64,000 nucleotides of DNA from NCBI GenBank assembly GCA_963745675.1, contig CAVUYM010000009.1:124001-188000 (forward strand). The letters run 5' to 3'. The notes beneath the pieces are model-generated. The model was given only the letters and a program-made list of their open reading frames with translations. It did not search any database and was not told where the DNA came from. The DNA comes from JAUIIK01 sp963745675 (GTDB lineage Bacteria > Chloroflexota > Chloroflexia > Thermomicrobiales > CFX8). This document shows positions 1-8,343 of the stretch, piece by piece. Every line of letters begins with the position of its first letter. Within the stretch, counting starts at the first letter, position 1. Made by a program: the position numbers and the translations under genes.

Positions 1-401
1 TTGTAGCGTTGCAGGAAGAGGTTCTGAATCGTGGCTATGTCACGCTAAACCTGCTATCCCGTAGCGCCCTGACGATCATCCTGACCTCTACGATCCTGTT
101 TGTGCTGATTCATTTCCTGACCAACCACGCGAGTCCTTATCAGGTCGTTAGCTGGGTTGTGGGCGGTCTCGTTCTGGTACTTGCCTACCTGCTCAGCGGG
201 TCGCTCTGGGTGCCGATCATCATTCACTACGCGATGGACAGCGCGAACCTCCTGGTGTTCAACATCACCGGACAGTTCTCGGTTTTCAAGACCTCGCCTG
301 CCCTGAATGATCGGCAACGAGCCGTCTTTCGCGTAGCGTACAGTGCCAGTATCATGACCATCCTTTTATCGGTCTACGGCTTGCACTTCACCCTCCCATA
401 A
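1..401 (+). CDS. CPBP family intramembrane protease, 3' part
   Basis: C-terminal part of a CPBP (CAAX protease/bacteriocin-processing, Abi) membrane endopeptidase. The frame is open to the left edge, so the start and the first membrane helices lie outside the window. The visible part has the three family motifs in order: EEVLNRG (EExxxR) near the left edge, FVLIH (FxxxH) about 35 residues on, and HYAMD near residue 77 where the third motif is expected. Two to three hydrophobic helices separate them and one more ends the protein. CPBP proteins cleave peptides within the membrane; some bacterial members give bacteriocin self-immunity, but nothing next to it names a substrate. Confidence 0.8.
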   Translation, partial: VALQEEVLNRGYVTLNLLSRSALTIILTSTILFVLIHFLTNHASPYQVVSWVVGGLVLVLAYLLSGSLWVPIIIHYAMDSANLLVFNITGQFSVFKTSPALNDRQRAVFRVAYSASIMTILLSVYGLHFTLP

Positions 402-462
402 GGTCACGCCCGGAAGTCGCTCCAGACTCAATGCGGTAGAGGAGGAAGCTCGCCGCATTAGC

Positions 463-1179
463 TCACATATCCGCGTTTCGAGCGGTCATCGTCTGCCGCC
501 ACATACCCGTTGCGATCCACAGGCAGCCAACCGCTATCAAGAGCCCGTGAGCCACCCGGATGGGTTGCGTACCAAAGAATTGTGGGATAAAGAGGCCAAA
601 GCCGAGCGCTAACGGAATGCCGCTCCATTTCGCCAGAACATCTGACTTCCAGATGACCGTCGCCACCATAACCGCTCCGATGGCAAGCAGGAGGAGCCCT
701 ACCAGGAAGATAACGAGCCCTGCTCCGGAGCGAACAACGTCGGCCTGATCGAGCAGTTGGTCATTCTGCCGGTTGAGGGCTTCCTGGCCGATCGCGTGCA
801 AACCGAAAGCCTCACCTCCGTAGAAGGGCAATGTTAATCCGATCCCAACCCAGCTCACGATTAGCGTCCAGAACGCTCTGCGCTCGACGGCGCTGTTTCG
901 GAGTGCCTCGTGAAGGCCGAGTAGACCTACCGCTAGCAGCGTGAAACCCGCCATGGCCAGCGTGTGCGCGAGAATCCAGCTATTGGACGCAAATGCCGCG
1001 GCTCCCTGCAATGAAGTTTCGTCGGAAAATGGTCGGATGGCCGGGTACAGGACGAACAAAATACCGGATATCGCGAGCGCTCCAGCGCCTAGCCGCACGC
1101 GTTCCACCCGATCCACGCGGGTAAAGCTTCGTTCCTGACGATCGGCCTGTATCAGCTGGCTGGTTGCCGCCGAATGCAT
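463..1179 (-). CDS. Hypothetical six-helix membrane protein
   Basis: Membrane protein of about 238 residues that I cannot place in a family. Six hydrophobic stretches are visible (for example GALAISGILFVLYP, GLVIFLVGLLLLAIGAV and a C-terminal pair). A short cytoplasmic N-terminus rich in Arg and Asp precedes the first helix. The start at 1179 is preferred over the in-frame ATG at 1194 because AAAGGA lies six bases upstream of it. No catalytic motif is visible. It stands alone, ending close to the CPBP gene, which runs the opposite way. Confidence 0.6.
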   Translation of the reverse strand: MHSAATSQLIQADRQERSFTRVDRVERVRLGAGALAISGILFVLYPAIRPFSDETSLQGAAAFASNSWILAHTLAMAGFTLLAVGLLGLHEALRNSAVERRAFWTLIVSWVGIGLTLPFYGGEAFGLHAIGQEALNRQNDQLLDQADVVRSGAGLVIFLVGLLLLAIGAVMVATVIWKSDVLAKWSGIPLALGFGLFIPQFFGTQPIRVAHGLLIAVGCLWIATGMWRQTMTARNADM

Positions 1180-1545
1180 CGTCGTTCCTTTCATGTGAAA
1201 ATGATGATTCGTGATGCTCTCTTCTCACATGTTCGGTCACGGCGGTCGCCGGACGGAATAGCACTCCACTCCGGCAGATCGACCTCCATCGCGCCTGTAA
1301 CAAAGCAATCTGGCACTCGACATGAAGAGTCGATCTACGGCCCAACGATGGACGGAGGACGGTCGGAGATACGTGTCCTCGTCATTCCGTCGCTGTTGTT
1401 CAGTATCTCTTCAGGTATCGACATCGTGGAAGCGCTGGGGCCCCGTAAGCTCGAGATAGGTTTCGAGTGCACTTGGCCTGCGTGTGTATCGCCCTTGAGG
1501 AAGGGTATATTCAATGGTGTAAGCCATGCTTCAGTTGCCGGAGTC
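1180..1545. other. Intergenic region, no supported gene
   Basis: About 366 bases between two minus-strand genes. Short open frames occur on both strands, but none has a ribosome binding site plus a recognisable protein. It presumably carries the promoter of the membrane protein that starts at 1179; I see no clear -35/-10 pair. Confidence 0.4.
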
Positions 1546-2410
1546 TCAGGCCGCACGGCTCCCATTTGCGCCGGCCAGAAAGCGGACGATCTCCGGACAT
1601 GCGCTGTTCGGGCATTTCAGCATGAGGGTAGTGACCAGCGTTGTCGACCATGAAGGCTGTGCCGTGGATATGTTCGGCGATCCACTCCCCTTCGGCAGTA
1701 GGGTCCTTAAAGTCGGGATCCTTTGTACCCATCATCACCAGTGTTGGGACCGTCACAGTCCCAAGTTCTTCTTCCATATCTCCGGGGCTGTTGACCATAG
1801 CCTTGAGCGCTTGAATGCGTCCGGGCTCCCGCAAATTGGCTTTGAGGCGGCCCCGATAAGTTTCGAAATCTTCCGGTTTCTGGCTCGGGTAGAATTTCGG
1901 GAAATACATCATCCAGAAGGCCGCTCCCCAGGGGCGAGCCAGCAGCAGGTTCATGATCGCTTTCTGTAATCCGTCCCCGGAGTGCGCTCGCACAAATGGG
2001 GAGATAAGCACCAGCCGTTCAATGACCTCGGGAGCGTGAGCTGCAGCCCAAACGGCTGAGCCACCAGCCTTGGAAGTGCCGATAACCGATACTGGCCCCG
2101 TCTGAACATGCTGTGCTAGCGCAATGATGTCGCCACCGACCGCCGCTGATGAGTAGTCGGAGAATCCGGTGCTCGATTCTCCGTGACCGCGTAAATCCAT
2201 AGTCACGACCCGGAAACCAGCTTCGAGGAGGTGCGGGCGTAGAAAGCGATATTCGGCCCGGACATCCCCAATCGACGGCACGCAGATCACGAGCGGACCG
2301 CTACCGACATCATCGTAGGCAATAGTTCCTCCAGAGACCGGGAGATGTTGGGTCGGCGCTTTCTCGGGAGCGTCTGCAGGCGTACCGGTGTGAGGGGACG
2401 AATGTGTCAA
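1546..2410 (-). CDS. Alpha/beta hydrolase (one frameshift near the 3' end)
   Basis: Alpha/beta-hydrolase-fold esterase or hydrolase of about 287 residues. It begins with TTG preceded by GGAGG six bases upstream. The nucleophile elbow is GTSKAGG, with Ser near residue 113. The acid is probably the Asp in GTKDPDF, and the catalytic His is in NAGHYPHAEMPEQ. The oxyanion region GSGPLVICVPSIGD lies near residue 40. Read straight through, the frame ends in an atypical basic tail. Removing one base near 1600 gives PEIVRFLAGANGSRAA and a stop at 1546, a normal end for this family, so an insertion error is likely. Substrate unknown. Confidence 0.85.
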
Positions 2411-2796
2411 GGTGTACCTCCGTACGTTGTATCAATGGAATCAAGTGGCGATTCCCACCAAAAGGATGACAAATATTGCTGCTATTGTGTAGAAAGATAC
2501 TCGAAAAGTATGCTTAGGCATCTATTGCTTTCGGGATTTCATCATGCGGACGCTCAACTGAGAGTCGGAATTTGACCGCTCGATCATCCTTACTTCCACG
2601 CTCGCTCGTATGCTGCCAAGAACTCGAAAAGATTCCGGTTACAAATGCAGCTGTGGCTTGGAGCATTTCGTAACGATGTCGTGATGGTAGCGGCTGATAG
2701 TATGGATAAGGCCTGAAGTAGAGCGCTGGCCCACTTTAGAATTTGTTGGCTCGGGCGAGGGAGAGCAGCGCGCCTGTTCAGTCGGGAGTGAAGAGC
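2411..2796. other. Intergenic region between divergent genes
   Basis: About 386 bases separating the divergent hydrolase (minus) and membrane protein (plus), and noticeably AT-richer than its surroundings. It must contain both promoters, but I see no convincing -35/-10 pair and no RNA gene. Confidence 0.4.
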
Positions 2797-4090
2797 ATGT
2801 TCGGATGGCGTGTTCCGTTTCAAATGGCGCGGCATCACGCCCGCAACATTGCCCTTGCGCTCTGGTGTGCCAGCATGCTCCTCGCAGGCCTGGCAGCGCT
2901 CATGGATGTGTTGATTCTCCTCGACCGCGCTCCCGGTGGTTCCCTTCCTGCACAGGACTTGTACTATGAGCCAGGCTATGTCGTTCTGGCGACGTTTGGT
3001 GCGCTCATCATCGCTCGCTGGCCTGACCAGGTGATCGGCTGGTTATTCTGTGGCGCATCACTTCTTGCAATAGTCGCATGGCTCTCCGGCGCCTACGAGC
3101 AGTTCGCAGGTGCCGAAGCGCTGCCACTATTGGTCCCGATCATCTGGCTTGGCGCAGCTGTGAGTATTTCTCATATGCTCGTCCTTCTCATCATCGTGCC
3201 CTATCTTTTCCCCACTGGCAAGCTTCTTTCGGCCCGTTGGAAACCGTTGTTCGCGATCTCCGTCGCGGTAATTGTTGGGACTATGACAAGTGATTCGTTT
3301 GGTTCGGAAGTCATTGGGAACGATGATCGGCAACTCAATGCGAATCCACTGTACATCGGTGCGGTCAAGTCTCTGTTTGATGTGTTAACGCCAGTGGGAA
3401 TCGTCGTTGCGATTGTTGTGATGCTGGGTGCAGTGATCTCTTTGGGGCTACGCTACCGCCATGCCAGTGGGGTGGAACGACTGCAGATTCGCTGGCTGTT
3501 CTGGATGCTTGGCGTAATCATCGCTCTTGTCCTGACCTTAATGCTCGGCGAAATTCTAACGCCGGCCTGGATCAACATGCCAGACGGTCACTGGACGCGG
3601 CCCGAACTTGTTATCGGACTGTCAATCTTGACCGGCATCTACAGTCGGAATCCCGTTCGTACTGGGATTGTCAATTCTCCGTTATCGGCTCTACAGCATT
3701 GACCTGATCGTCAATAAGACCCTCGTCTATGGCGTGCTGACGCTGGGACTCGGCCTGATCTATGGCCTGAGCGTTGTGCTCTTGCAACAGATCCTGGAGC
3801 CAGTTACGTCTGGTTCGGATCTGGCCGTTGCCGGTTCCACGCTAGCTGTCGCGGCGCTTTTCCAACCGCTACGACGGCGTACTCAGCGCGCCGTTGACCG
3901 GCGTTTCTTTCGCCAGAAGTACGACGCAGCCCGGGCCACCGAGGCTTTCAATGAGCGTCTGCGCAATGCCATCGACGACAATGCGATTCAAGCCGAGCTT
4001 CTGGGCGTCGTTCAGGAGACGATCCAGCCAACCTTTGCTTACTTGTGGCTCAGCACACCAGGCAGAGATCTTGAGCAGCGCACTAGCTAA
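2797..4090 (+). CDS. Seven-helix membrane sensor-like protein (frameshifted)
   Basis: Multi-pass membrane protein resembling the N-terminal membrane region of Chloroflexota and actinobacterial sensor kinases. The hallmark is SILRYRLYSIDLIVNKTLVYG followed by two helices and a short cytoplasmic tail with RRRTQRAVDRRFFRQKYD. No histidine-kinase or GGDEF domain follows before the stop at 4090, so it is either a kinase-less paralogue or truncated. The frame changes near 3668, just before ILRYRLY; the total length is one base over a multiple of three, which fits a single inserted base. The ATG at 2797 is chosen because GGGAG lies eight bases upstream. Confidence 0.7.
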
Positions 4091-4340
4091 GCCGCGAGAG
4101 AGATTTACCGGTGGCAACGGGCGTCAACGAAGCGGGCGTAGCGTTCTGGCTCGAAACGGGTAGCGAGTCACGCATCGTTGGCGCCAAACATAGCGCAAGA
4201 TTGACAAGCTGAAGCGCCAGCCACTCTCGATAGCGAGGGGATCGCGTGGCGATGAGCGCGGCGCGCTGCGACTCGGCATCGTCGAGCATACTCTGCTGAC
4301 GTGAGCGTGCGAGTTCGCCGGTTGTTTCTTGCCAGATCAC
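4083..4340 (-). CDS. Small hypothetical protein downstream of RHH regulator
   Basis: Possible 85-residue protein starting at a GTG with a purine-rich GGAGAGGGG stretch upstream, 33 bases after the stop of the RHH regulator on the same strand. The N-terminal half is Arg/Gln-rich and helical, with a short hydrophobic stretch (LALQLVNLALCLAP). It overlaps the 3' end of the convergent membrane gene by eight bases. I do not recognise it. The position suggests co-transcription with the regulator. Confidence 0.35.
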   Translation of the reverse strand: MIWQETTGELARSRQQSMLDDAESQRAALIATRSPRYREWLALQLVNLALCLAPTMRDSLPVSSQNATPASLTPVATGKSLSRLS

Positions 4341-4373
4341 GTTGCCCCTCTCCAGAGTCGAGCCCGCGCGTCG

Positions 4374-4760
4374 CTACTTCAGCCGATCGCTGAGAGCTTC
4401 CGTTACTTCCGCGCTCGCTCGCATGCTGCCCAGCACTCGTATCGACTTGATCGTGGCGAGCGCCAGTTCGGTGGAGACATCGTCCTCCAGAACAAGGGTT
4501 CCGACGACGCCTATGCTCAGCATCTCGCCCTGGGTGCGGATCTGTTCAAGACTTTCACGGTCATAATGAGTAGACCCGATGACGAGCTGCCAGTGGGTCG
4601 CAGCTTCTTTGATCTCATCGGAATGGCTGCTGATCTGGTTGCGGATCGCCATGCGGATGAAGTCGGTGCGATTGGAATAGAAACCGCGTTCGACTAACAA
4701 ATCGATCTGTCCCAGATCAACGATGCCGAGATTAATCGTGATCTTCTCGGTGTCGGACAC
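4374..4760 (-). CDS. Ribbon-helix-helix (CopG-like) transcriptional regulator
   Basis: About 128-residue DNA-binding protein. The N-terminus has the RHH layout: a beta strand EKITINL, then helix DLGQIDLLVERG, then helix NRTDFIRMAIRNQI. The rest is an alpha/beta domain of unknown role. The GTG at 4760 is chosen because GGAG lies seven bases upstream. An ATG at 4814 in the same frame lies inside the palindromic operator and would add a non-homologous leader. A TTGACA box and a perfect 26-bp palindrome sit immediately upstream, so autorepression is the natural inference. Confidence 0.75.
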   Translation of the reverse strand: MSDTEKITINLGIVDLGQIDLLVERGFYSNRTDFIRMAIRNQISSHSDEIKEAATHWQLVIGSTHYDRESLEQIRTQGEMLSIGVVGTLVLEDDVSTELALATIKSIRVLGSMRASAEVTEALSDRLK

Positions 4761-4805
4761 GAAGATGCTCCAACTCACTGCGATCGAAGAATACGCTTTG
4801 ATGGC

Positions 4806-4851
4806 ATATACCATCCATATGGATGGTATATAGAGTATCGCTTGATGTCAA
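4806..4851 (-). promoter_or_regulatory. Promoter with perfect 26-bp palindromic operator of the RHH gene
   Basis: Positions 4806-4831 form a perfect 26-bp palindrome; each 13-base arm reads ATATACCATCCAT outward-in. On the minus strand a perfect -35 box TTGACA lies at 4851-4846. With 15-17 bases of spacing, the -10-like TATACC/TACCAT falls inside the palindrome. A repressor bound there would block RNA polymerase. The start codon of the RHH regulator is 46 bases downstream. The core repeats ACCATCC/GGATGGT as inverted half-sites, as expected for a dimer of RHH dimers. Confidence 0.7.
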
Positions 4852-4940
4852 TAGTAACGTCATGAAGGCGAATCGTAGTGACTCACCTGATTGCGGGTAT
4901 GGGTTGATTGCCAGAATCTTGTCGGTACGACGGAGGCAGG

Positions 4941-5210
4941 CTAGCTCAGGTTCTGGTCCCGCTTCCAACCGCGGAACGCCTCGAGGAGATCGCGCTCTGC
5001 TTCCGGCGACAACTCATCCTCGGACAGGTAGCCAATAGTCTGGATCGTGCTCCGCATCTGGCTCACATAGTTGGTGCAACCTGTGCAATTGCTGAGATGT
5101 GTATCAAATCGAGAGCGCTCGGCGCTATCGAGCGTTTCTTCCAGGTAGTCGGTCACGAGCTCAACGAGCTCCTTGCACGTCAGTTCGTCGGTAATCTCGT
5201 ATCCAGACAT
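4941..5210 (-). CDS. Zinc-finger anti-sigma factor
   Basis: An 89-residue cytoplasmic anti-sigma factor with a putative zinc-binding motif HLSNCTGC (HxxxCxxC) near residues 38-45, in the zf-HC2/ZAS family. Family members bind and hold ECF sigma factors, some releasing them on oxidation of the zinc cysteines. No membrane helix follows, so it is a soluble form. It starts seven bases after the stop of the ECF sigma gene, so the two are co-transcribed and very likely partners. Confidence 0.85.
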   Translation of the reverse strand: MSGYEITDELTCKELVELVTDYLEETLDSAERSRFDTHLSNCTGCTNYVSQMRSTIQTIGYLSEDELSPEAERDLLEAFRGWKRDQNLS

Positions 5211-5217
5211 GTTCTTG

Positions 5218-5877
5218 CTATCTCTCGATCAACTTCTGTTCGAGCGCCGCTCGTACCTTTGAACGTGCCCGGTGAAGCAAAACTCGTTGATTAGTCTCCG
5301 AAATCTCCAGGATGTTACAGACCTCCGCAGCGCTCCAGCCTTCGATATCGCGTAGGGTAATCACTTCTCGCTGGTTTGTAGGCAGCAGATCTATCGCCTG
5401 GCGAATGAGAGCAAGCGTCTCCTGTGCCAGGAATGTCGACTCAGGCAACCCTTCCCAACTCGCCGGGCGCGATGCCCAGTGCCCGGTGGCAGGACCGTGT
5501 TCGAGGAAGCGTTCAGGCTCGACGGCCGGCGCTTCAGTAGCCAATTGAGAGACAGCAATCGTTCGCACCTCGCGCGCACCCCTCGACCGCGCGCGATTGA
5601 CAAGGATTCGAAAGATCCATGTCTTCAGGGATGAGCGTTCTTCGAAGCGGTCAAGCCCCCGCAAAACGCCGATCCAGGTTTCCTGGACCACCTCTTCGGC
5701 GGTCTCACGATCCCGGACATAGTGACGGGCGACCCTTGTGAGGCTTCCCTGCAACTGCCCAACTAGTGCGATGAAGGCCATCTCATCACCTGCTCTGAGA
5801 CGGCTGACCATCTGTTGTTCGTTATCCCAACTCACGTCGGACGCCGTGTCATCTGCTCGCCGCAACACCATAAGCAT
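5218..5877 (-). CDS. ECF-family RNA polymerase sigma factor
   Basis: Sigma-70 family ECF factor of about 219 residues. Region 2 is visible from DEMAFIALVGQ through AEEVVQETWIGVLRGLDRF to SLKTWIFRILVNRARS; a variable linker follows; region 4 is LPTNQREVITLRDIEGWSAAEVCNILEISE with a C-terminal helix. The frame is open much further upstream (to 6072), but that part is not sigma-like. The likely start is the ATG at 5877 or 5871, both following a GGAG. The zinc anti-sigma gene follows directly. A propeller lactonase gene lies upstream on the same strand, separated by a terminator. Confidence 0.88.
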   Translation of the reverse strand: MLMVLRRADDTASDVSWDNEQQMVSRLRAGDEMAFIALVGQLQGSLTRVARHYVRDRETAEEVVQETWIGVLRGLDRFEERSSLKTWIFRILVNRARSRGAREVRTIAVSQLATEAPAVEPERFLEHGPATGHWASRPASWEGLPESTFLAQETLALIRQAIDLLPTNQREVITLRDIEGWSAAEVCNILEISETNQRVLLHRARSKVRAALEQKLIER

Positions 5878-6055
5878 CACGCTCCACATGTCATGTTTCG
5901 GAGGCCCTGGCCGGCAGCATATCGAACGCGCTCCTTGACCCGGCCAACCTTTGAGGGTGCATGATAGCAGTAGCATGAGTGAAGATAATATGGTGGCAAG
6001 GGTGGTAAACCGGCGCAGGTTGAGGTCGCTTGGAGATCTCGCTCGATCCATCACA

Positions 6056-6090
6056 AAGACGGAAGCAGCCATTCCGGCTGCTCCCGTCTT
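6056..6090 (-). terminator. Rho-independent terminator after the lactonase gene
   Basis: A 15-bp stem with one G-U pair (arms around GACGGGAGCAGCC / GGCTGCTTCCGTC on the minus strand), a five-base loop and a short TTT run. It lies 25 bases past the lactonase stop and upstream of the sigma gene, so sigma and anti-sigma probably have their own promoter, or depend on read-through. Confidence 0.7.
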
Positions 6091-6114
6091 CGGGCATAGA
6101 GACCCGGGTCACTA

Positions 6115-7227
6115 TTAGTTGGCCGCAATACCAGCTGCGCCACCCATGAACGGGTTGACGACGCCGGGCGCCACTGTCAGGCTGCCATCTGCATGTACCT
6201 CGAAGGCCACGATCGAGTTTGTTCGGTTGCTCAAGGCGTAGAGCAATTGGCCGTTGTTACTGATGGCTACGTCGGTCGGATTCGTATCCGCGCCGGTTGC
6301 ACCGGTGATTCCGTCAGCGTCGAGCAGAGTCAAGGTGCCATCGTGCGCGATGCTGTAACCGCTAATGGCGGCACTCCCGGCGTTGGTGGTGTAGGCGAAT
6401 TTGCCATTCTTCGAGACGACGACCCAGCAGGCCGCCACCAGGTTCGTGGGCTCGGAGGCGCTAATGACGCTAATGTTGCCATTGCTCGCGACATCATAGG
6501 ACGAGAGCGCTCGCTGCCCGGCCTCCGAAACGATCAGATGGCCCTCGTTGTCGAAGTCGAATCCAAACGGGGCTGCGCCGTTCGACGCCTGGGTGAGGCC
6601 CGTCCCCGGTCGCCCATCCTTGCCAACCGTCCATGTCGTGATGCTATTGATACCCCGCTCGGTGGCGACGAGTACCTTCCCGTCTGGCGTGAACTGCACT
6701 TGCGATCCAACAGTGCCGTCGGCGCTCAACGGTCGAGTTGAGTTTGCCAGCGGAGTGAGATTCCCATTATGGAAGGTGAAGCCACTGATATTCGCTCCGG
6801 CGCCCTGGTTGAGCACGTAAACCAATTCGTGGTGGATCGTAACGCTGACCGGGCGGTCGCCACCCGATGGTTCGACGTCGACGAGTGTCAGGTCTCCGCC
6901 CTTCACACCGAAGACGGAAATTTCGTCGCTGCCCGCGTTGACGACGAACAACCACTGGTTGTTTTCGCTCAGTGTGACCGCTCCCTGTGATCCTAGTCCC
7001 GATCCCAGGCCCAGGCCGTCGGTAGGAACAGTGCGCACAAATTCGAGGGCTCCGTCTGCTGACCGTTTAAACACGACGGCCGAGTTGCCGTCCGGACCAT
7101 TCATGTTCGTGCTGCTGTAAACGTAGCCGACGCCCCCCTTGGCCGAAGCAGTCGTCGCGAGGCCCGCGAATGCGACGGCCGCGATGGCCGCCGTTAAAGC
7201 AATTCGAATCAATCGCTGGAAGTACAT
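6115..7227 (-). CDS. Secreted beta-propeller lactonase-family protein
   Basis: A 370-residue exported protein. Residues 1-30 form a Sec signal peptide with an ASA-KG cleavage region. The rest is a seven-bladed propeller of the lactonase/YVTN type, with repeated blades ending in motifs such as NNQWLFVVNAGSDEISVF, DGKVLVATERG and NGKFAYTTNAGSAAISGYSI. The best-known relative is 6-phosphogluconolactonase Pgl, but the export signal argues for an extracytoplasmic role, so substrate and activity are open. It precedes the ECF sigma and anti-sigma genes on the same strand, with a terminator between. Confidence 0.82.
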   Translation of the reverse strand: MYFQRLIRIALTAAIAAVAFAGLATTASAKGGVGYVYSSTNMNGPDGNSAVVFKRSADGALEFVRTVPTDGLGLGSGLGSQGAVTLSENNQWLFVVNAGSDEISVFGVKGGDLTLVDVEPSGGDRPVSVTIHHELVYVLNQGAGANISGFTFHNGNLTPLANSTRPLSADGTVGSQVQFTPDGKVLVATERGINSITTWTVGKDGRPGTGLTQASNGAAPFGFDFDNEGHLIVSEAGQRALSSYDVASNGNISVISASEPTNLVAACWVVVSKNGKFAYTTNAGSAAISGYSIAHDGTLTLLDADGITGATGADTNPTDVAISNNGQLLYALSNRTNSIVAFEVHADGSLTVAPGVVNPFMGGAAGIAAN

Positions 7228-7544
7228 GGTTGGTTCCTTTTCATGTTCGATCTATTGATCGAGCTCTATTCGCGAATGCGATGCGTTCAACATGTTCTGT
7301 ATCGCCAGTCCCAGGTAATCTGCAGCTTTCCGGGGCCAGGCAATCATTCAATCGTGTCTGTAGTCTCAGTTAGGCCGGATTCGTTACAGCCCCACAGCAA
7401 CATTCTTGAAATCGGCAAGACGGCTGTGGGAATGGCATTTCATTCGTGTACATTCCCGGAGGCGCCAGGCACTCGCGCAGATTCGCGAGCGAGCGGATCA
7501 AGACCGTCGACGCAGTGCTTGATGTTTGTTGAGGAGATGCCCGC
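7228..7544. other. Intergenic region between divergent genes
   Basis: About 317 bases between the divergently transcribed lactonase and methyltransferase genes. No open frame here looks like a protein and no RNA gene is visible. It should contain both promoters. Confidence 0.4.
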
Positions 7545-8297
7545 ATGGTCGATCGATTGTTCGCAGAACCCTGCCTCGCCCAGTTGTATGACTTGCTCGC
7601 CCCCTGGGGTGAGCCGGACGATGAGTTCTACTTCGAACTCCTGATGGCTTCAGACTCTGTGCTCGACGTCGGCTGTGGCACCGGCCTGCTGTTGCGTGAA
7701 GCCCGCAAGGCTGGCCACACGGGCCGGCTCGTGGGCCTCGATCCCGCTGAGGCCATGCTCGCGGTAGCGCGTGAGCGGTCGGATATCGAGTGGGTGTTGG
7801 GCGACCTGTCGATGGTTGCCTGGGAGCGCGAATTTGATCTGGTCGTGATGACCGGACACGCTTTTCAGGTTTTCCTGACAGATGATCAGCTGCGGGATGC
7901 GCTGGCTGCGATCCGGGCAGCGCTAACCGGGAATGGTCGATTCGCCTTCGAAACTCGTAACCCACTGGCCCGCGCCTGGGAGAACTGGACGCCGGACAAA
8001 GTTATTGAGATCGCCGCGCCGGATGGAACCTTTGTGAGCTTTTCCCGTGATGTCGAGACTCCCGTCGAAGGAGACCTCGTCAGCTTCACCGCGACCTTTG
8101 TGAGTCCCGCCTGGGACCAGCCTCAGATCAGCCACAGCACGCTACGCTTCCTCGATACGGATGCTCTTTCTGTCTTCCTGTCCGAAGCGGGCTTTGCAAT
8201 CGAAGCGCAGTTCGGTGACTGGGATCGCACTCCGCTCATATCTTCGAGCCCCGAGATCATCACCATTGCACGGCTGTCGGAAGTGTCGAGACGATGA
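7545..8297 (+). CDS. Class I SAM-dependent methyltransferase
   Basis: A 250-residue Rossmann-fold methyltransferase. Motif I is VLDVGCGTGLLL near residue 40, the acidic end of strand 2 is LVGLDPAEAML, and motif II/III regions are DIEWVLGDLS and FDLVVMTGHAFQ. The C-terminal half has the mixed strands typical of small-molecule methyltransferases. GGAG lies about nine bases before the ATG. Substrate cannot be told. It is convergent with the ribosomal-protection GTPase gene. Confidence 0.85.
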   Translation: MVDRLFAEPCLAQLYDLLAPWGEPDDEFYFELLMASDSVLDVGCGTGLLLREARKAGHTGRLVGLDPAEAMLAVARERSDIEWVLGDLSMVAWEREFDLVVMTGHAFQVFLTDDQLRDALAAIRAALTGNGRFAFETRNPLARAWENWTPDKVIEIAAPDGTFVSFSRDVETPVEGDLVSFTATFVSPAWDQPQISHSTLRFLDTDALSVFLSEAGFAIEAQFGDWDRTPLISSSPEIITIARLSEVSRR

Positions 8298-8343
8298 CGG
8301 ACGTTCAGGCAGGTAACGCAGATTCCACCAAAATCTTCAATCG

